The notes: generated by a model from the sequence alone, not told the origin. DNA of 64,000 nt from Flaccisagitta enflata (GCA_965153355.1 OZ231128.1:43276001-43340000), one strand, 5' to 3'; positions 29,221 to 43,560 are shown, counted from the stretch's first letter. Numbers and translations are program-made.

Positions 29221-29303
29221 TTATGCGAAAATTTGGAATAAAACTTCTTGTTTTCTTCTACATAGCACTGACTGCCCATAGTCTTTACTCGAGCATTGAT
29301 TAT
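29208..29303 (-). repeat. PLE inverted repeat, right copy
   Basis: Reverse complement of 27703-27798. It lacks the flanking CTGATGA found on the left copy. Confidence 0.95.
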
Positions 29304-29319
29304 TTTCTACTTTATTTTC

Positions 29320-29363
29320 TTTTTTTCTTTTCTTTTTTTTTTTTGGTTTCTCTTTTCTTTCTG

Positions 29364-29447
<84 letters not shown>

Positions 29448-29490
29448 TGTTTTTCTCTCGTTCTCTCTGTCTTTCTTTCTTTTTTCTTTT
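29320..29490 (+). repeat. (CTTT)n-rich pyrimidine tract
   Basis: CTTT units run from about 29360 to 29450, flanked by T-rich sequence. Confidence 0.95.
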
Positions 29491-29855
29491 TTCACCTTTT
29501 TTCTCAACTAAATTATAGCTTTCCAAGTTTTTCTTGAGACTCGAGATATATTTTTCTTCATGTGCACAAAACCACCTTCTAGAAGATATGTCTGTCCATG
29601 GATATGTCTGTCCGTCAGGCTGCCATCTTTGAGCGAGCATGATCAATTTTGAGCTGTTTTCCTCCCAATCGCCGCTAAACTGAGCCGAGGGACTCCCGAA
29701 CTCCCTAATCTTCGGCTCCATGGTGCTCCAACTCTCCCAGATCTCTCCTTTTCCCGCGAATTCATGAGGAAGTCAGGAAAAGGAGAGAGACCATCGCTTC
29801 GCTCGTTCGCTCGCTGCGAGCGAACGAGCGAGTGGCTCTCGCCGCAGTGCAAATA

Positions 29856-29860
<5 letters not shown>

Positions 29861-29906
<46 letters not shown>
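29861..29906 (+). repeat. (AG)n microsatellite
   Basis: About 22 units. Just upstream GCGAACGAGCGAG forms an inverted pair with CTCGTTCGCTCGC. Confidence 0.95.
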
Positions 29907-29908
<2 letters not shown>

Positions 29909-30002
29909 ACTTTTGGAGGGAGAACGAATTCTGTGTCATGAGAAAGTTGCAAGAAAAAGCTAATTGCGATAAGTCAATGTACGAAATCAATAGATTTGGA
30001 TG

Positions 30003-30028
30003 GAGAAGAAGAAGAAGAAAAAGAAGAA

Positions 30029-30063
<35 letters not shown>

Positions 30064-30209
30064 AGAAGAAGAAGAAGAAGAAGAAGAAGAAGAAGGAGAA
30101 GAAGAAGAAGAAGAAGAAGAAGAAGAAAAAGAAGAAGAAGAAGAAGAAGAAGAAGAAGAAGAAGAAGAAGAAGAAGAAGAAGAAGAAGAAGAAGAAGAAG
30201 AAGAAGATA
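30003..30209 (+). repeat. (AAG)n microsatellite
   Basis: About 65 units with rare GGA/AAA interruptions. Confidence 0.96.
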
Positions 30210-30309
30210 ACGACGAATCTAGGAAGAAAATGATGATGATGATAAGATTACTAGGAAGAAAACGTAAATTGGAAGTATTCCATAACAACAAGAAAAAGGA
30301 AAACTAAAC

Positions 30310-30775
<466 letters not shown>

Positions 30776-31101
30776 CTAACATGAGCAAGAAATCGTTTCA
30801 CTGCAAGAGCTTAGGAAAGGGATATTACCCTATACTTTCACAAATGTTAAGGTCAAACGGTTTTTTGATTTTCAAAGAGAAGATAGATTAGAAAATAGTT
30901 TTGGACGGTTCTTACGGTAAGCTTTTCTCGCGCTTTTTTTCTTTCTTTACTTTGAAACACTTTTCTATTTATAGTTTCCTTAAAAACTCATGGGAGAGCT
31001 TTGTTTACAAAAAAGATCAGGCGCAGATTACCATGGAAACCACCGGACAAAATTCACACAAATGAATGATAATGATGATAATAATTATAATGATAGTAAT
31101 T

Positions 31102-31194
<93 letters not shown>

Positions 31195-31237
31195 GCAACA
31201 ACAACAACAACAACAACAACAAAACAACAACAACAAT

Positions 31238-31324
<87 letters not shown>

Positions 31325-31365
31325 AACAACAACTACAACAACAGCAATAACAACAACAACAATAA
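31102..31365 (+). repeat. (AAC)n microsatellite
   Basis: CAA units are interrupted by AAAA, GCA and a GACAAC block near 31300. Confidence 0.95.
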
Positions 31366-31514
31366 CTGAAATGATCATCTATCTTTTTTTTGGTGCCGTC
31401 CTGCAAGGGCCTAGATGGTGATGATGGCTGGTGTGTAGCTGGGGTTCTTGGGAATGAATCAAAAGAAATGAAAAGAGAAAGGTGTCCAAGGAAAACTATC
31501 TGAAAATAGAAAAC

Positions 31515-31680
31515 AAGTAACGCGGGTTTACAATGTCGTCGCGGACGGGTGGCCATAGGCGCACAACTTCTCTCCACAACCCCCCCCTCCCCCATCCCCA
31601 CAATGTCGTCGCGGCCAGGTGGCCATTGGCGCACAACCCCTCTCCACAACCCCCCCCGTCCCTACCCTTCCACCCACGCG
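31515..31680 (+). repeat. Family E end with ~60-bp tandem duplication
   Basis: AAGTAACGCGGGTTTACAAT and GTCGTCGCGGACGGGTGGCC, followed by a second block CAATGTCGTCGCGGCCAGGT with the same CGCACAACNNCTCTCCACAA tail. Confidence 0.65.
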
Positions 31681-31832
31681 CCATGTCTCAAATGCGCGTT
31701 TTCATACTTATTGACTAGTACATTGTGGACGAATAGACCAACGGACCAATAGACATATCAATGAAAAACTTGACCAGTGGACAGACGGACAAAGCTAGAA
31801 TCACTCGTTTGCGTCTAAAAAGAGGAAAACTA

Positions 31833-32058
<226 letters not shown>

Positions 32059-32384
32059 TTACAGACACACTTACTTACTCTTGCACATGGACATAAACCC
32101 TGAAAATGATGAAGAGAGAGAGAAAAAGAAAAGAAAGGAAAAAGAGAAAAGAGAGAGGAGAAAAAATATCCCTTTGAGAAGTGGACCAACAAATTGATTG
32201 AAGTCAAAACCAGAAGATGGATGGCCATTCAAAATTGAAGATGGAATGGTGCAACTGGAGGCAGGAGAAGGAGAAAAAATGGGAACTCTGAAAAAAATGA
32301 GAAAGAAAAACTGAAAAAAGTGCAAAGGAAAACTTTCGGTGCTGCGGTGAAAGGAGATGTGGTTTACGTTATACAGGAAAATGT

Positions 32385-32703
32385 GAATTATAACTAGTCA
32401 TCAAAGGATCGCACATGGTCAGCGGTACCCGATGCCCTGCTTGGAGTGATCAATTGAAGATGTGGAGTGAGAGCAGGGCAGCGGCCCCAAAGGGCCGATG
32501 TCCTGTAGGACACAGGAGTGAATTGCCTTACGTCCCTCCGACCTTTGAGGTCATATTTCAGGCTTGAGAGGGCAAAATTTTAGGCCTCATACTCATAGGG
32601 CCTATGTCAGGCCAGAGAGGGCTGAATAAAAGTCTGGGAGGGTTGATTTATGACCTTAGAGGACTGATTTTGGGCCAAAAAGGGCTGATTTCGGCCCTAA
32701 GAA
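32385..32703 (+). repeat. Family B element, left arm and interior
   Basis: TAACTAGTCATCAAAGGATC, GGTCAGCGGTACCCGATGCC, AGCAGGGCAGCGGCCCC, AAAGGGCCGATGTCCTGTAG, then degenerate GGGCTGATTTTRGGCC-like units. The right arm is replaced by (AC)n. Confidence 0.8.
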
Positions 32704-32776
32704 CACACACACACAGACACACACACAGACCATACACAGACACACACACACTCACACACACACAAACACACACACA

Positions 32777-32840
<64 letters not shown>
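32703..32840 (+). repeat. (AC)n microsatellite, interrupted
   Basis: CACACA with G/T/A interruptions to 32760, then pure. Confidence 0.96.
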
Positions 32841-32841
<1 letters not shown>

Positions 32842-33225
32842 CTTCACGTACACGTACTACTACAACATGTTCACACAAAAGTAAGGGAAAAAATCCCATA
32901 AAGAAAGATTCGCATGAAAAAAACGCGGAAAACTGAGATTAAAAGTCTTCAAGGTAAGTAAGGAGCCCCCGAGTAAAGAGTATATCAAAGGAAGGGAAGG
33001 GGATAGATTGGACTTTTGTGGAAAGTGTGTGAATTTATGGAGAAATGACTTTATGACATCCGGGAATTAGCGGGGAGGAATCATTCTTGCACACACAGAC
33101 AGAAAGAAAAGTAAGGCGAAAAAAACATGCGCACACAACCTAACTTGCCTTTCTATCGGTTTGTCCGTCCGTCCGTTCTCTCTATTACTGTCTGACTCCC
33201 GTTTCTATTCTGCCTCTGCCTCTGC

Positions 33226-33595
<370 letters not shown>

Positions 33596-33941
33596 GTCAT
33601 TGTCTCTGCGTTATTCATCTTGATATCGAATTTACATAGATTAGATATTTTGATGAGGCTGTGAACCAGCGTAGATTGTGAACCATGATAGAGGATATTC
33701 AGAGTTTTATTCATACTTCTTCTCTCTCGCTAATGTAATGAACATATTCTAAACCAGAACCGAAATAATCTACTTTTTTTCTTTTCCGTTTGCAAATTTG
33801 GAAGAGTTTGAGTGGGCACTGGGCAGCAGCCCTGGATAATCGAGGATCAGTAAAATTTTCAGGCAAATGGACTTGGTTAACAGTCGGAAATCATTTCCGG
33901 GAAATGTCAGTTAATTTGCAGGGCTCTCCGTTCTACCGTTT

Positions 33942-34115
33942 TTAGTCCCGCGCTACGCGACTCTACACCCTACTATGTCGGTGCGTCGGTCCGTCGGTTG
34001 ATCGGTCGGTCACCTTTTTATTTTTTCAGCGTTTGTGAGCTTTTACTTATTAGTTGCAGACACGCAACTCCATAAAGGGCTTTGTCCGTCCATCCGTTGG
34101 TCCAGGGGCCAGCAA
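33942..34115 (+). repeat. Two truncated family A copies in tandem
   Basis: CGCGCTACGCGACTCTACAC (33950) and AGTTGCAGACACGCAACT (34049), each followed by GTCGGT/GTCCGT sequence. The second has compensated stem changes. Confidence 0.7.
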
Positions 34116-34461
34116 AGAAATTTCGGGCCCCTATACAATCTCAAAATCCGCCCCCCCACCTAGTTTTTGCATAACTGCTGGCCAAAATGATAGCACATGT
34201 AGTTTTTTTACATATTATTTTTAAGTCTCTATACATTCTATTTGGAGAAGAAAATCCAAGTGTTAAACTAACTACTTTGATCCATAACAAAAATAGAAAA
34301 AAAGTTTTAGTATTTTAAAAAGAGTTTTCATCATTTGCATCATCAACTAAGGGCCTGGTTTTGCAAACCATTCTATCAGGGGCCTTGGTTTACAATGGAG
34401 CCAAAACTTTTTTTTCTTTTTTTTTCATTTTTTTTCTTTTCTTTTTGTTCTTTTTTTTTCC

Positions 34462-35042
34462 GATGACCTATGCTTTCACACATAAGGAAAATTTCTCCTT
34501 CTCCTCCTCCTTCTTCTTCTCCTTCATTCTTCTTTTCCTTTCCTACTAACTTCTACATAGAGAAAATTTCTCCTTCCTCCTCCTCCTTCTTCTCCTTCTT
34601 CTTCTTCTTCGTCCCCCCTCAAGGCCCAAATCCTAGTCTCAAGACCCAAATCCCTAACTAAAGGCTCAAATCTCACTTCAAAGCTCAATCCCAGGCTAAT
34701 CCCAGCCTCGAGGCTCAAATCACCCTTATCTCAAATCTAGTCTCAAGGTACAAATCCCAGCCTGAAGCTCAAATCTAGTCTCGGCTCGGGTTGGCTCAGT
34801 TCCCACAAAGCTCAAATCCCAACCTCAAAGCTAAATCAGCCTCGGCTCAAATCCCAGCCTCAGGCCTAATCCAAGCCTCAAGGCCCCAATTCCAGCCTCC
34901 ATGCCCTAATTCCCATCCTTGAGGCCAAATAAAAGAGCAAAGGTCATCGGCCCCGGGGGCCACTGCCCCTCTAACCACCTCACACTACCATGCTCACATA
35001 GGGGCAGGTACCGTGACCATCTAACGCTTTGCGACTATTTCT
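34462..35042 (-). repeat. Family B element (B2 subtype), reverse
   Basis: It begins GATGACCTATGCTTTCACAC, holds a CTCCTT tract and about a dozen units like CTCAAGGCCCAAATCC, and ends with GGTCATCGGCCCCGGGGGCC to CATCTAACGCTTTGCGACTA. Confidence 0.8.
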
Positions 35043-35058
35043 TTTCTTTGTCCTTTTT

Positions 35059-35735
35059 GGCAGCGGCCCCCAGGCCGATGTCCTGTGGATCACGGGGAAT
35101 TTCGAGGCGTCCGTCCGTCCGTCCATCCGTCCATCCGTCCGTCCGTCCATCCGTCTGTCCGTCCGTCCGTCCGTCCGTTCGTCCGTCCGTCCGTCCGTCC
35201 GTCCGTCCGTCCGTCCGTCCGTCCGTCCGTCCGTCCGTCCGTCCATCTGTCCGTCCAGCCGGCCCCCCTTGGCCATCGGGGGCCTCAATTTTGCTCTTTT
35301 AGGCCTGTTTTGGCCCTCTGAGCCATCAGAATAGGCTGTATAGCCCTTTCAGACCTCAATTTAGCCCTAGAGACCTTAAATCAGCTCTCCAGACATCATA
35401 TCTGCCCTCCAGACCTCAAATTAGCCCTCCATACCCCTAATCTACCCTCCAGGCCTCACATCAGCTCTTTAGGCCTCAAATTTGTCCTCTGGGCCTCAAG
35501 CCTGCCCCTCAAACCTCAAATCTACTCTTTAGAACCTAATTCTGCCCTCGAGGCTTCAAAACCGCCTTCAATGACCTCTATCCATCTTCTCAGACCTAAT
35601 ATACCTCAGGACGTCTCGACATCGGCCCTTTGGGGCCGCTGCCCTGCTCTCTCTCCACTACATCACTTAATCACTCCAAGCAGGGCATCGGGTACCGCTG
35701 ACCATGTGCGATCCTTGGATGACTAGTTCCCTTTT
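35059..35735 (+). repeat. Family B element (B1), both arms, with (CCGT)n
   Basis: The left arm is GGCAGCGGCCCCCAGGCCG and GATGTCCTGTGGATCACGGG, then a CCGT array at about 35107-35245. Units like AGGCCTCAAATTTGCCCTCC fill the middle. The right arm is GACGTCTCGACATCGGCCCT to GGGTACCGCTGACCATGTGC and TGGATGACTAGTT. Confidence 0.85.
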
Positions 35736-35799
35736 CATTCCTTTTACATTCTATAAGTATAACAATTGAGGGGCCCTCCGGGCCCCCCTGAGACCCGGG

Positions 35800-36022
35800 C
35801 CCCTATATTTGTGTAGGATGTATAGGCCTCTTCAGGTCCCTGGTTTGGTCCGTCTGTCAGCCTGTCCATTGGTCTGTCTGGTCAAAAAAAAAGGGAAAAC
35901 TAGCGTTTTAGACACTTATTGCCTATATTTGTTTGTGCGGGGTTGGGGTTGGGTTGTGGATGGGGCTTGGATGCCCCTGCCCACCTGTCCGCAAAGATAT
36001 TGTGACCCCGCGTCACTTGTTT
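35800..36022 (+). repeat. Family E repeat (A/E chimera)
   Basis: GTCCGTCTGTC-like repeats, AAGGGAAAACTAGCGTTTTA and GCCCCTGCCCACCTGTCCGC as in family A, but the tail is TATTGTGACCCCGCGTCAC followed by TTGTTTT. Confidence 0.7.
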
Positions 36023-36477
36023 TCTTTTGAAACTAGCATCTGAGTTAGTTGGCTTGAAATTTTCACAGACATGCATAGCAGGGATACCGCAACGGTATAA
36101 AGCTACTTTTCAAATGTAAATTAGATTCAATCATCAATGGGGCCCTATAAAAGGGGCTCTCGGGATGTAAATTGCACATGACAGCTTGCCTTTTTTTGAC
36201 AGCGTGTTAAACATGACAAGTTATGGAGCTGTACAGGGAAAGGGAGAGCACTGACTATGATTTTAATCGGCCTCTTTGCTCTCTTCTTGTGGCGGACCAT
36301 TAGTAGAGGAGAAAGACCTTCGGTGTCAAATATCAATGGGACCAAATTTGTTCTGAAGTCTCTCTCTATCTTTGTCTCTGACTCTGTCTGTCTGTCTGTC
36401 TGTCTGATTGTCTGCGTGTCTCTCTTCTTCTGTCTCTATATCTCTGGCTCTATCTCAGCCTCTGTCGCTCTCTGTCT

Positions 36478-36657
<180 letters not shown>

Positions 36658-36770
36658 ATCAGTATGTTCGCCTGTCTGTCTCCATCTCTGTCTCATTCTC
36701 CTCTTATATCCCCTTCCAGTTTCTTCTCAAGGTTCTCATAAATGGAACCACCCAAAAAGAGCACAGCAAA

Positions 36771-36772
<2 letters not shown>

Positions 36773-36819
<47 letters not shown>
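36773..36819 (+). repeat. (AG)n microsatellite
   Basis: About 22 units. Confidence 0.95.
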
Positions 36820-36823
<4 letters not shown>

Positions 36824-37378
36824 GAAAGAGGAGAACAAAATCCCAGTCAAGTGGCACAATGAACTTCATAATTCGGTGAGACTGAAGGGAATGGAATGTG
36901 GCAGAAAGATGCTCCTTTTCAAGAGAACATGGATAACTTTGTTACCGATACTAAATAACGATATGATAATGATAATAATAATGACAATATGATGATACCG
37001 ATACTAAATAACATGTTTGAGTTTTTTAAAAATAATGACACTCAATTACTAATTTTCGAAAATGTAAGAATGGCAAACGACAATGAAAAAAAAAAAATCG
37101 AAAGTTCTAAACAAAAAGAATTCGCAATTGACAAGGCAGGATCAAATTCAGCAATCACCCTCAAAAATACAAGAGAACAGAAAAAAAATCGCTCAAAATA
37201 TTTTTTTTTTTTGAAATAGTTTCATTGACCACGATACTGTCAAAGAAAGACGGAAAATGAACTTTGGGATCGACTAATAGACCGACGGCCGGGCGTACAG
37301 ACCAACAAACTGACGGACCAACAATTTGACAAAGTGAGTTGTGTAGCATGCAACTATTAAGGAAGGAGAGAAACCATG

Positions 37379-37950
37379 GATAACTAGTCATCCAAGGATC
37401 GCACATGGTCAGCGGTACCCGATGCCCTGCTGGTAGTGGTCCAGTGAAGAGGTGGAGTGAGAGCAGGGCAGCGGCCCCAAAGGGCCAATGTCCTGTAGAA
37501 CACAGGGAGGAATTTCGAGACGTCCGTCCGTCCATCCTGAGGGGGCATATTTCAGCTTTTAGATAGCTATTGATTCCAGGCTACTAGGAGCATATGTTGA
37601 GGAGCTGGAGGCAGAATCAAAACTCGGAAACTGGTTTGAGTTTGGAGGGATGATTTGATGCCTGGAGGGCTGATTGAGGTCTGGAGAACAGATTTGAGGT
37701 CTGGAGATTGGATTTGAGGCATGGGGGAGACTAATTTCAAGCCAAATGGGCTGATTTGAGGCCTTGAAAGCTAAATTGAGGCCTGAGATGAGAGGGCTAA
37801 TTTGAAAACCCAGGAGAATAATTGAAGCCAGAGAGCTAATTAGATGCTCAGAGGGGACGGACGGAAGGACGGACGGACGGACGGACGGACGTCTTGAAAT
37901 TCCCCCCAATGTTCTACAGGATTGCTATCAGCCCTTTGGGGCCGCTACCC
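37379..37950 (+). repeat. Family B element (B1), both inner arms
   Basis: Left: TAACTAGTCATCCAAGGATC to GGGCAGCGGCCCCAAAGGGC and TCGAGACGTCCGTCC. The interior is GGTCTGGAGATTGGATTTGA-like units. Right: GGACGGACGTCTTGAAATTC and AGCCCTTTGGGGCCGCTACC. The right outer arm is absent. Confidence 0.85.
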
Positions 37951-37955
37951 AAAGG

Positions 37956-38168
37956 ACAAGACCGGCTGACAGCTACCTAGTCGCATCCGGAGTGGGCAGG
38001 GACAGTGATGGAGAAAGTCACTAGAGCATTTGACATTTGGGGCTGGAGCGAGTAGGCAAAACGCTAAAAAACTCCGAAAAAGTAATATGGGGACCGACCG
38101 ACCGACCGACCAACCGACGGACGGGCGGACAAAGCTAAGTGTAGAGTCGCGTAGCACGCGACTAAAAA
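37956..38168 (-). repeat. Family A repeat, reverse, abutting family B
   Basis: It starts ACAAGACCGGCTGACAGC and ends AGTCGCGTAGCACGCGACT followed by AAAAA. GACC array in the middle. Confidence 0.8.
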
Positions 38169-38454
38169 TGAAAAAACCGCTAACGTCGAGAGAACGTTTT
38201 TTCTTTCCTTTTGCATAGAATTGATTCAAAGAAGCCTCATGGCCTCACAGCTTGGTAGTCGTATGTGTAACGTTGTCCATTGCTTTATTCATTGAATGGA
38301 TCATGGAATGAATAGAAACGACCCAGGATTCTGAGGCAATGAATAGCAGAGTAGTTTAGTTGAAGACTGATCAGTCAGCGGACATCAAGGGACATGTACG
38401 TATTGACACAAACAACATTTTTATCCAGTGAATTTTCAAACAATTTAGGATAAT

Positions 38455-38578
38455 CGGCTACCATAGCTTAGTCGCGTGCAGGTGGGCAGGAGCAGCGATG
38501 CAAAAACCACCCGTAAACGCCCAAAAAGCAAAGTGTTACCAACGGATCATCCGATGGACATAACCGGTTATAGATTCG
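38455..38578 (-). repeat. Diverged family A fragment
   Basis: CGGCTACCATAGCTTAGTCG, GTGCAGGTGGGCAGGAGCAG and AAGTGTTACCAACGG are in family order, but the hairpin end has decayed. Confidence 0.5.
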
Positions 38579-38702
38579 GAGAATTGATCGCGTTTTGATA
38601 GGTGCCATTACCCAGAAAACGCTGAGAGTGACAACAAATTTATGAATATTTATAAACAAAAGAATAAACTTTACACTTAGTCCCCACACCATCAATTGAC
38701 TA

Positions 38703-38895
38703 AAATCACCTACAGTTAAATCCCACTCCAACAGATTTCAAGGGATCATCAAACTCTATGGTTATAGGTAAAATTCTTTTAAAGCCAATAGAAGAAATAA
38801 AAGAAAACGGGCAGAAAATACCCATGATTACCATTTGTTTTCAGAATTGTGTAAAAAGCGGGTCCGTTGGAGCGGGGTTCAAATGTATTGTAAAA
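38703..38895. mobile_element. Short MITE, ~190 bp
   Basis: Left end ACAGTTAAATCCCACTCCAA, right end CCGTTGGAGCGGGGTTCAA, imperfect inverted repeats. Related ends lie near 20308 and 60990. Confidence 0.5.
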
Positions 38896-38899
38896 AAAA

Positions 38900-39440
38900 C
38901 GGCCTCATGTCTTAAATAAAAACTGAATCAATATTTGTCAATTTCCTTCCAATGAAGGCGCGCATTATGAATGCCGTGGGTCATACGTCAGTGAGGGCTC
39001 ACAAGGCGCTCCTCCATAATTCTAAGTTTGGGTATAGTGAAGGACATTGTTCCACCTATCATACGACTATGAAATTTATGATCATATCTATTACGATAAA
39101 TGCAAACAATAATACTTGCGTATTTTATTCTTAGCCTCTTCAAAGTCGGATAAATAAAAAGAAAAGTGGATGAGAACGACCTCATCACAAATTTTTACCT
39201 GTTAAAAAAAAAAAGAAAAATCAAAGGTCTGATGGACGAACCCTGCATGTGATTAATGATACCGACATCAATAGCAATTTCAGACGAAATGTAAATCTGC
39301 GTTTTGCACGTGTTTTAACCATGTAGAACGTGGAAACGTCTGAAAAACGATGAGGGAGGAGATTTCACGCTCGGCACTCGCCCATAAATATTTCACGGTT
39401 ACGCGAGGGAGAGACGCTTGTCAACGACGTTTAGTCGCCT
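38900..39440 (+). other. Unique stretch
   Basis: No gene or repeat recognised. Confidence 0.35.
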
Positions 39441-39466
39441 CTCCACTCATCGTTTGAGCCGCTAAG

Positions 39467-39858
<392 letters not shown>

Positions 39859-39984
39859 TTCTTTCTCTTTCTTTCTCTTTCTTTCTCTCTCACTCATAAC
39901 TACTGCTCTTTCTTTCTCTTTCTTTCTGGCAGCTTGACAACAACGAGCAACAGCTCAGCGAGCAACAACAACACAAACAACAAT

Positions 39985-40002
39985 GACGACGACAACAACA
40001 CC

Positions 40003-40092
<90 letters not shown>
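39985..40092 (+). repeat. (CAA)n microsatellite
   Basis: About 33 units after degenerate CAACAA/GACGAC. Confidence 0.96.
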
Positions 40093-40129
40093 TTCAACGG
40101 TTACTACGATTCATGATGTTCCGATTCTT

Positions 40130-40730
40130 AAAATGCCGCTTTACAATTTACAATTATAGCAAAAAATTTTCATGAAATGTGCAACAAAAAGTATATTACA
40201 AAAAACTTTAAGAAAAATGTTATTTTTTCAAAATCAACTGAAAATCTAAAAATAAACAAAAGAGTTACTTATTCCTGTATAGTACATGCTTCCACTCATA
40301 TACTCACTTATCCAATTTTATGACTGATATAGAATTATATTGAGTCCACAAAAAGGAAGACAACCCTACTAGAAGCTTACCTAGGCGAGAAAAAAAAACA
40401 GACGGACGGACCAACGGAGACAGCAAACGAATGAAGAGCCGCAGTTTTGTTAAGAAAATATGTAAACTCAACTTTTTAGTCCCGTGCTATACCTTAACTC
40501 TTTTCTGTGACTCAATTGACTTGGTTCAAGTTGAATGGCAGTTTATGCAGAACGCGTTTCATTTCATTTTGTAATTTGTTTATTCTAAAGTTATTGGATT
40601 TGTTGGTATTGATTTTGCTGCCACTAATGATGTTGTTTGCTATTTACTCGATTGAATTTCCCAAGAAGCGCTTCATTTTATTATTGTATTTTGCTTTTTT
40701 AAACATGGGGGAAAATATCGAGTTTTTTCC
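40130..40730 (+). other. AT-rich unique stretch
   Basis: A short frame at 40507-40737 has hydrophobic content but no other support. Nothing else is seen. Confidence 0.3.
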
Positions 40731-40860
40731 TTTTTAGAATCGCGAGTCGCGATTCTATAACAGCCTTTATCAATCACACTGTCAGTCCGCTAGTTCGTAC
40801 GTCTGATACTTGGTCAATCCGTCCATTGATTGGCCTGTTGAGCAGGAGTAAAAAAATTAT

Positions 40861-40891
<31 letters not shown>

Positions 40892-40942
40892 AAACCAAAA
40901 CCGAGCATTTTTGCCCCTGCCCCCCCCCCCCGTCCGCGACAA
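40731..40942 (+). repeat. Family A repeat, + copy with altered stem
   Basis: The head stem is AGAATCGCGA / CGCGATTCT, then CTATAACAGCCTT. The GTCC array has decayed, an A-run is inserted, then GCATTTTTGCCCCTGCCC and CCGTCCGCGAC. Confidence 0.7.
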
Positions 40943-41491
40943 TATCATTTGTCATTTAATTGCTTGATTTTATTCGTATCATTTTCTTTCAGCTTGACTG
41001 ACGAATCAATACAGCAAAGCTTGGGTGCCATTGACCATATACTGTCTTTGGGCTGATTTTAATTTGATACTGCAGTCAATCGTCAGGCCTTGTTTTAATT
41101 ATAGTCGAACTGTAAAATCAGTCTGTGCAGTGGCTTATGCGGAGAGATACAGATGCTAGTTGATAATTTTATAAAATTTCAATCAAATGAAGAACACAGA
41201 GTAAAAAAGGAAAAAAGGGAAAAAATCAAAAAAAGATTGAAAAAAGTCGGCAGCTCAATGTTTAGGATTCAATTGCTTCCTATTTTCATTTTTTCTTTCC
41301 TGTGAATGAAATTGTCATTTTTTCCACTCCACTTATCTGTTTCTAGCGCTATAGCGCTTAGTCGTGTCTGTCTGTTTAACAAAAGAAATTCCTCAGTCCA
41401 GATTCAGTCCATCTCTGGACTCTATTTCCCCCTTTCAGTTAGTCTGTCTTTCAGTGTGTCTATTTGTCTGCGATTGTGTCAGTGTGATTGG

Positions 41492-41758
<267 letters not shown>

Positions 41759-42012
41759 ACTCTCACAAGAGAGACTGTCCTCCTCTCTTTCTTGCTTTCT
41801 GTTTATACTTTCCTTGGAAGAGACTTATGGCCCTCGTAAAATTTCTCATATAAACGGCTTTACATCTTCCTCCTTTGCCTCTATTCTGCCACTAGTCTCT
41901 CAAAAATAATTCTCAGTTCGCCAGGCCTTTATTTGCTCGCGTCTTCCTGTAGATTAATCGTCCCCATTTCCCGGCGTTGAAAAAAAAGAAAAAGGTTTGA
42001 CTAAGAGTAAGG

Positions 42013-42016
<4 letters not shown>

Positions 42017-42080
<64 letters not shown>
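42017..42080 (+). repeat. (AG)n microsatellite
   Basis: About 32 units. Confidence 0.97.
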
Positions 42081-42084
<4 letters not shown>

Positions 42085-42281
42085 GGGAAATAAAGAAGGA
42101 ATAAGAGAAATATGCATGGGAAAAGGGAATGGTTTTTTTTTCAATGGACTGTTCAACGTTTGCCTGTATTTTAGTCTGTCAACCGCAGTTACTTTCATGC
42201 AACATGTGAAATCGCAAGATGGATTCGTCGTTTGCATCTACGGTCTAAGGCAAAACCGGGTAGAGTAAAAATTGTTGCTTT

Positions 42282-42337
<56 letters not shown>

Positions 42338-42361
42338 ATATTATTACTATTATTATTATTA

Positions 42362-42393
<32 letters not shown>

Positions 42394-42397
42394 GTTA

Positions 42398-42429
<32 letters not shown>

Positions 42430-42433
42430 GTTA

Positions 42434-42479
<46 letters not shown>

Positions 42480-42556
42480 TTATCGTATCATTATCGTTAT
42501 CATTATCATTATTATTATTTATTTATTGTTGTTGTTATGTTGTTGTTGTTGTTGCT
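42282..42556 (+). repeat. (GTT)n-(ATT)n compound
   Basis: GTT to 42336, then ATT with GTT interruptions to about 42476, then ATC/ATT and GTT again. Confidence 0.96.
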
Positions 42557-42733
42557 AATCAATGATCAGCCAGTTATAGAGGTGCTTTGACGCACCTAAA
42601 AAAATATTATAACCCTTTCTCCATCATTCATTCATTCATCTACAGAAAAAGCTCTCGATTGTACGTTGCTGTCTTCTTTTGTCGTGAATGAAATCTTGGT
42701 TGTATAGTGTGTTGAGGTTGTGACATGACAGTA

Positions 42734-42908
42734 TTTTTAGTCGCGGACACGCGACTCTACACCTTGCTCATGTCGGTCGGTAGGTCAGTAGGTCAGTCCG
42801 TCCCCGTCAGTCGGTCAAATCAGTCCGTCACATTTTAATTCAACGGTTTCGCATTACTGCTCCTGCCCAACCATCCGCGACTGGATTGCCGAGTATCCGG
42901 CCTTGTTT
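42734..42908 (+). repeat. Family A repeat, complete + copy
   Basis: Head stem AGTCGCG-GACA-CGCGACT, GTCGGT array, GCTCCTGCCCAACC, ATCCGCGACTGG, tail GAGTATCCGGCCTTGTT. Confidence 0.8.
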
Positions 42909-43048
42909 TAAGAGAGAGAGAGAGAGGATGAGAGAGAGAGCATTAAGGGCTAAACCTGCGCGCTATTTTATCAGGGGAGGTTGATGCTGCATAAATCATA
43001 AATCGGTGAAAAATGAACGAGGAGCGTGCGTGAAACAGGGCGAGAGAG

Positions 43049-43051
<3 letters not shown>

Positions 43052-43118
<67 letters not shown>

Positions 43119-43188
43119 AAAGAAGAAGAAGAAGAAAAGAAATAAGAAAGAAAGAAAGAAGAAAAAGAAAGAAAGAAAGAAGACAGAA

Positions 43189-43228
<40 letters not shown>

Positions 43229-43456
43229 AGAAAAGAAAGAAAGAAAGAAGAAAAGAAAGAAAGAAAGAAGAAAAGAAAAGAAGAAGGAAAGAAGAAAGAA
43301 AGAAAGAAAGAAAGAAGGAAAAGAAGGAAAGAAGGAAAGAAAAGAAAGAAAGAAAGAAAAAGAAAAGAAAGAAAGAAGAAAGAAAGAAAGAAAAAGAAGA
43401 AAGAAGGAAGAAGAAAGAAAAAGAAAAAAAGAAGGAAAGAAATAAAGAAAGAAAAA

Positions 43457-43519
<63 letters not shown>

Positions 43520-43560
43520 GAGAGAAAGGAAGAAGGAAGGAGAGAAAGGAAGAGAAAGAA
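43052..43560 (+). repeat. (AG)n then (GAAA)n purine tract
   Basis: AG to about 43108 followed by about 450 bp of GAAA/GAAGAAA units. All long frames here are repeat artefacts. Confidence 0.97.

Larger units (their letters stand above)
27671..29303 (-). mobile_element. 5'-truncated Penelope-like element (PLE) with inverted 96-bp ends
   Basis: The body encodes the RT end and a GIY-YIG endonuclease on the reverse strand. A 96-bp sequence at 27703-27798 recurs as its exact reverse complement at 29208-29303. TATTTTCTACTTT occurs in direct orientation at 27658-27670 and 29301-29313, a candidate 13-bp target duplication. Variable target duplications, 5' truncation and odd terminal repeats in either orientation are known features of PLEs. 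Confidence 0.8.
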
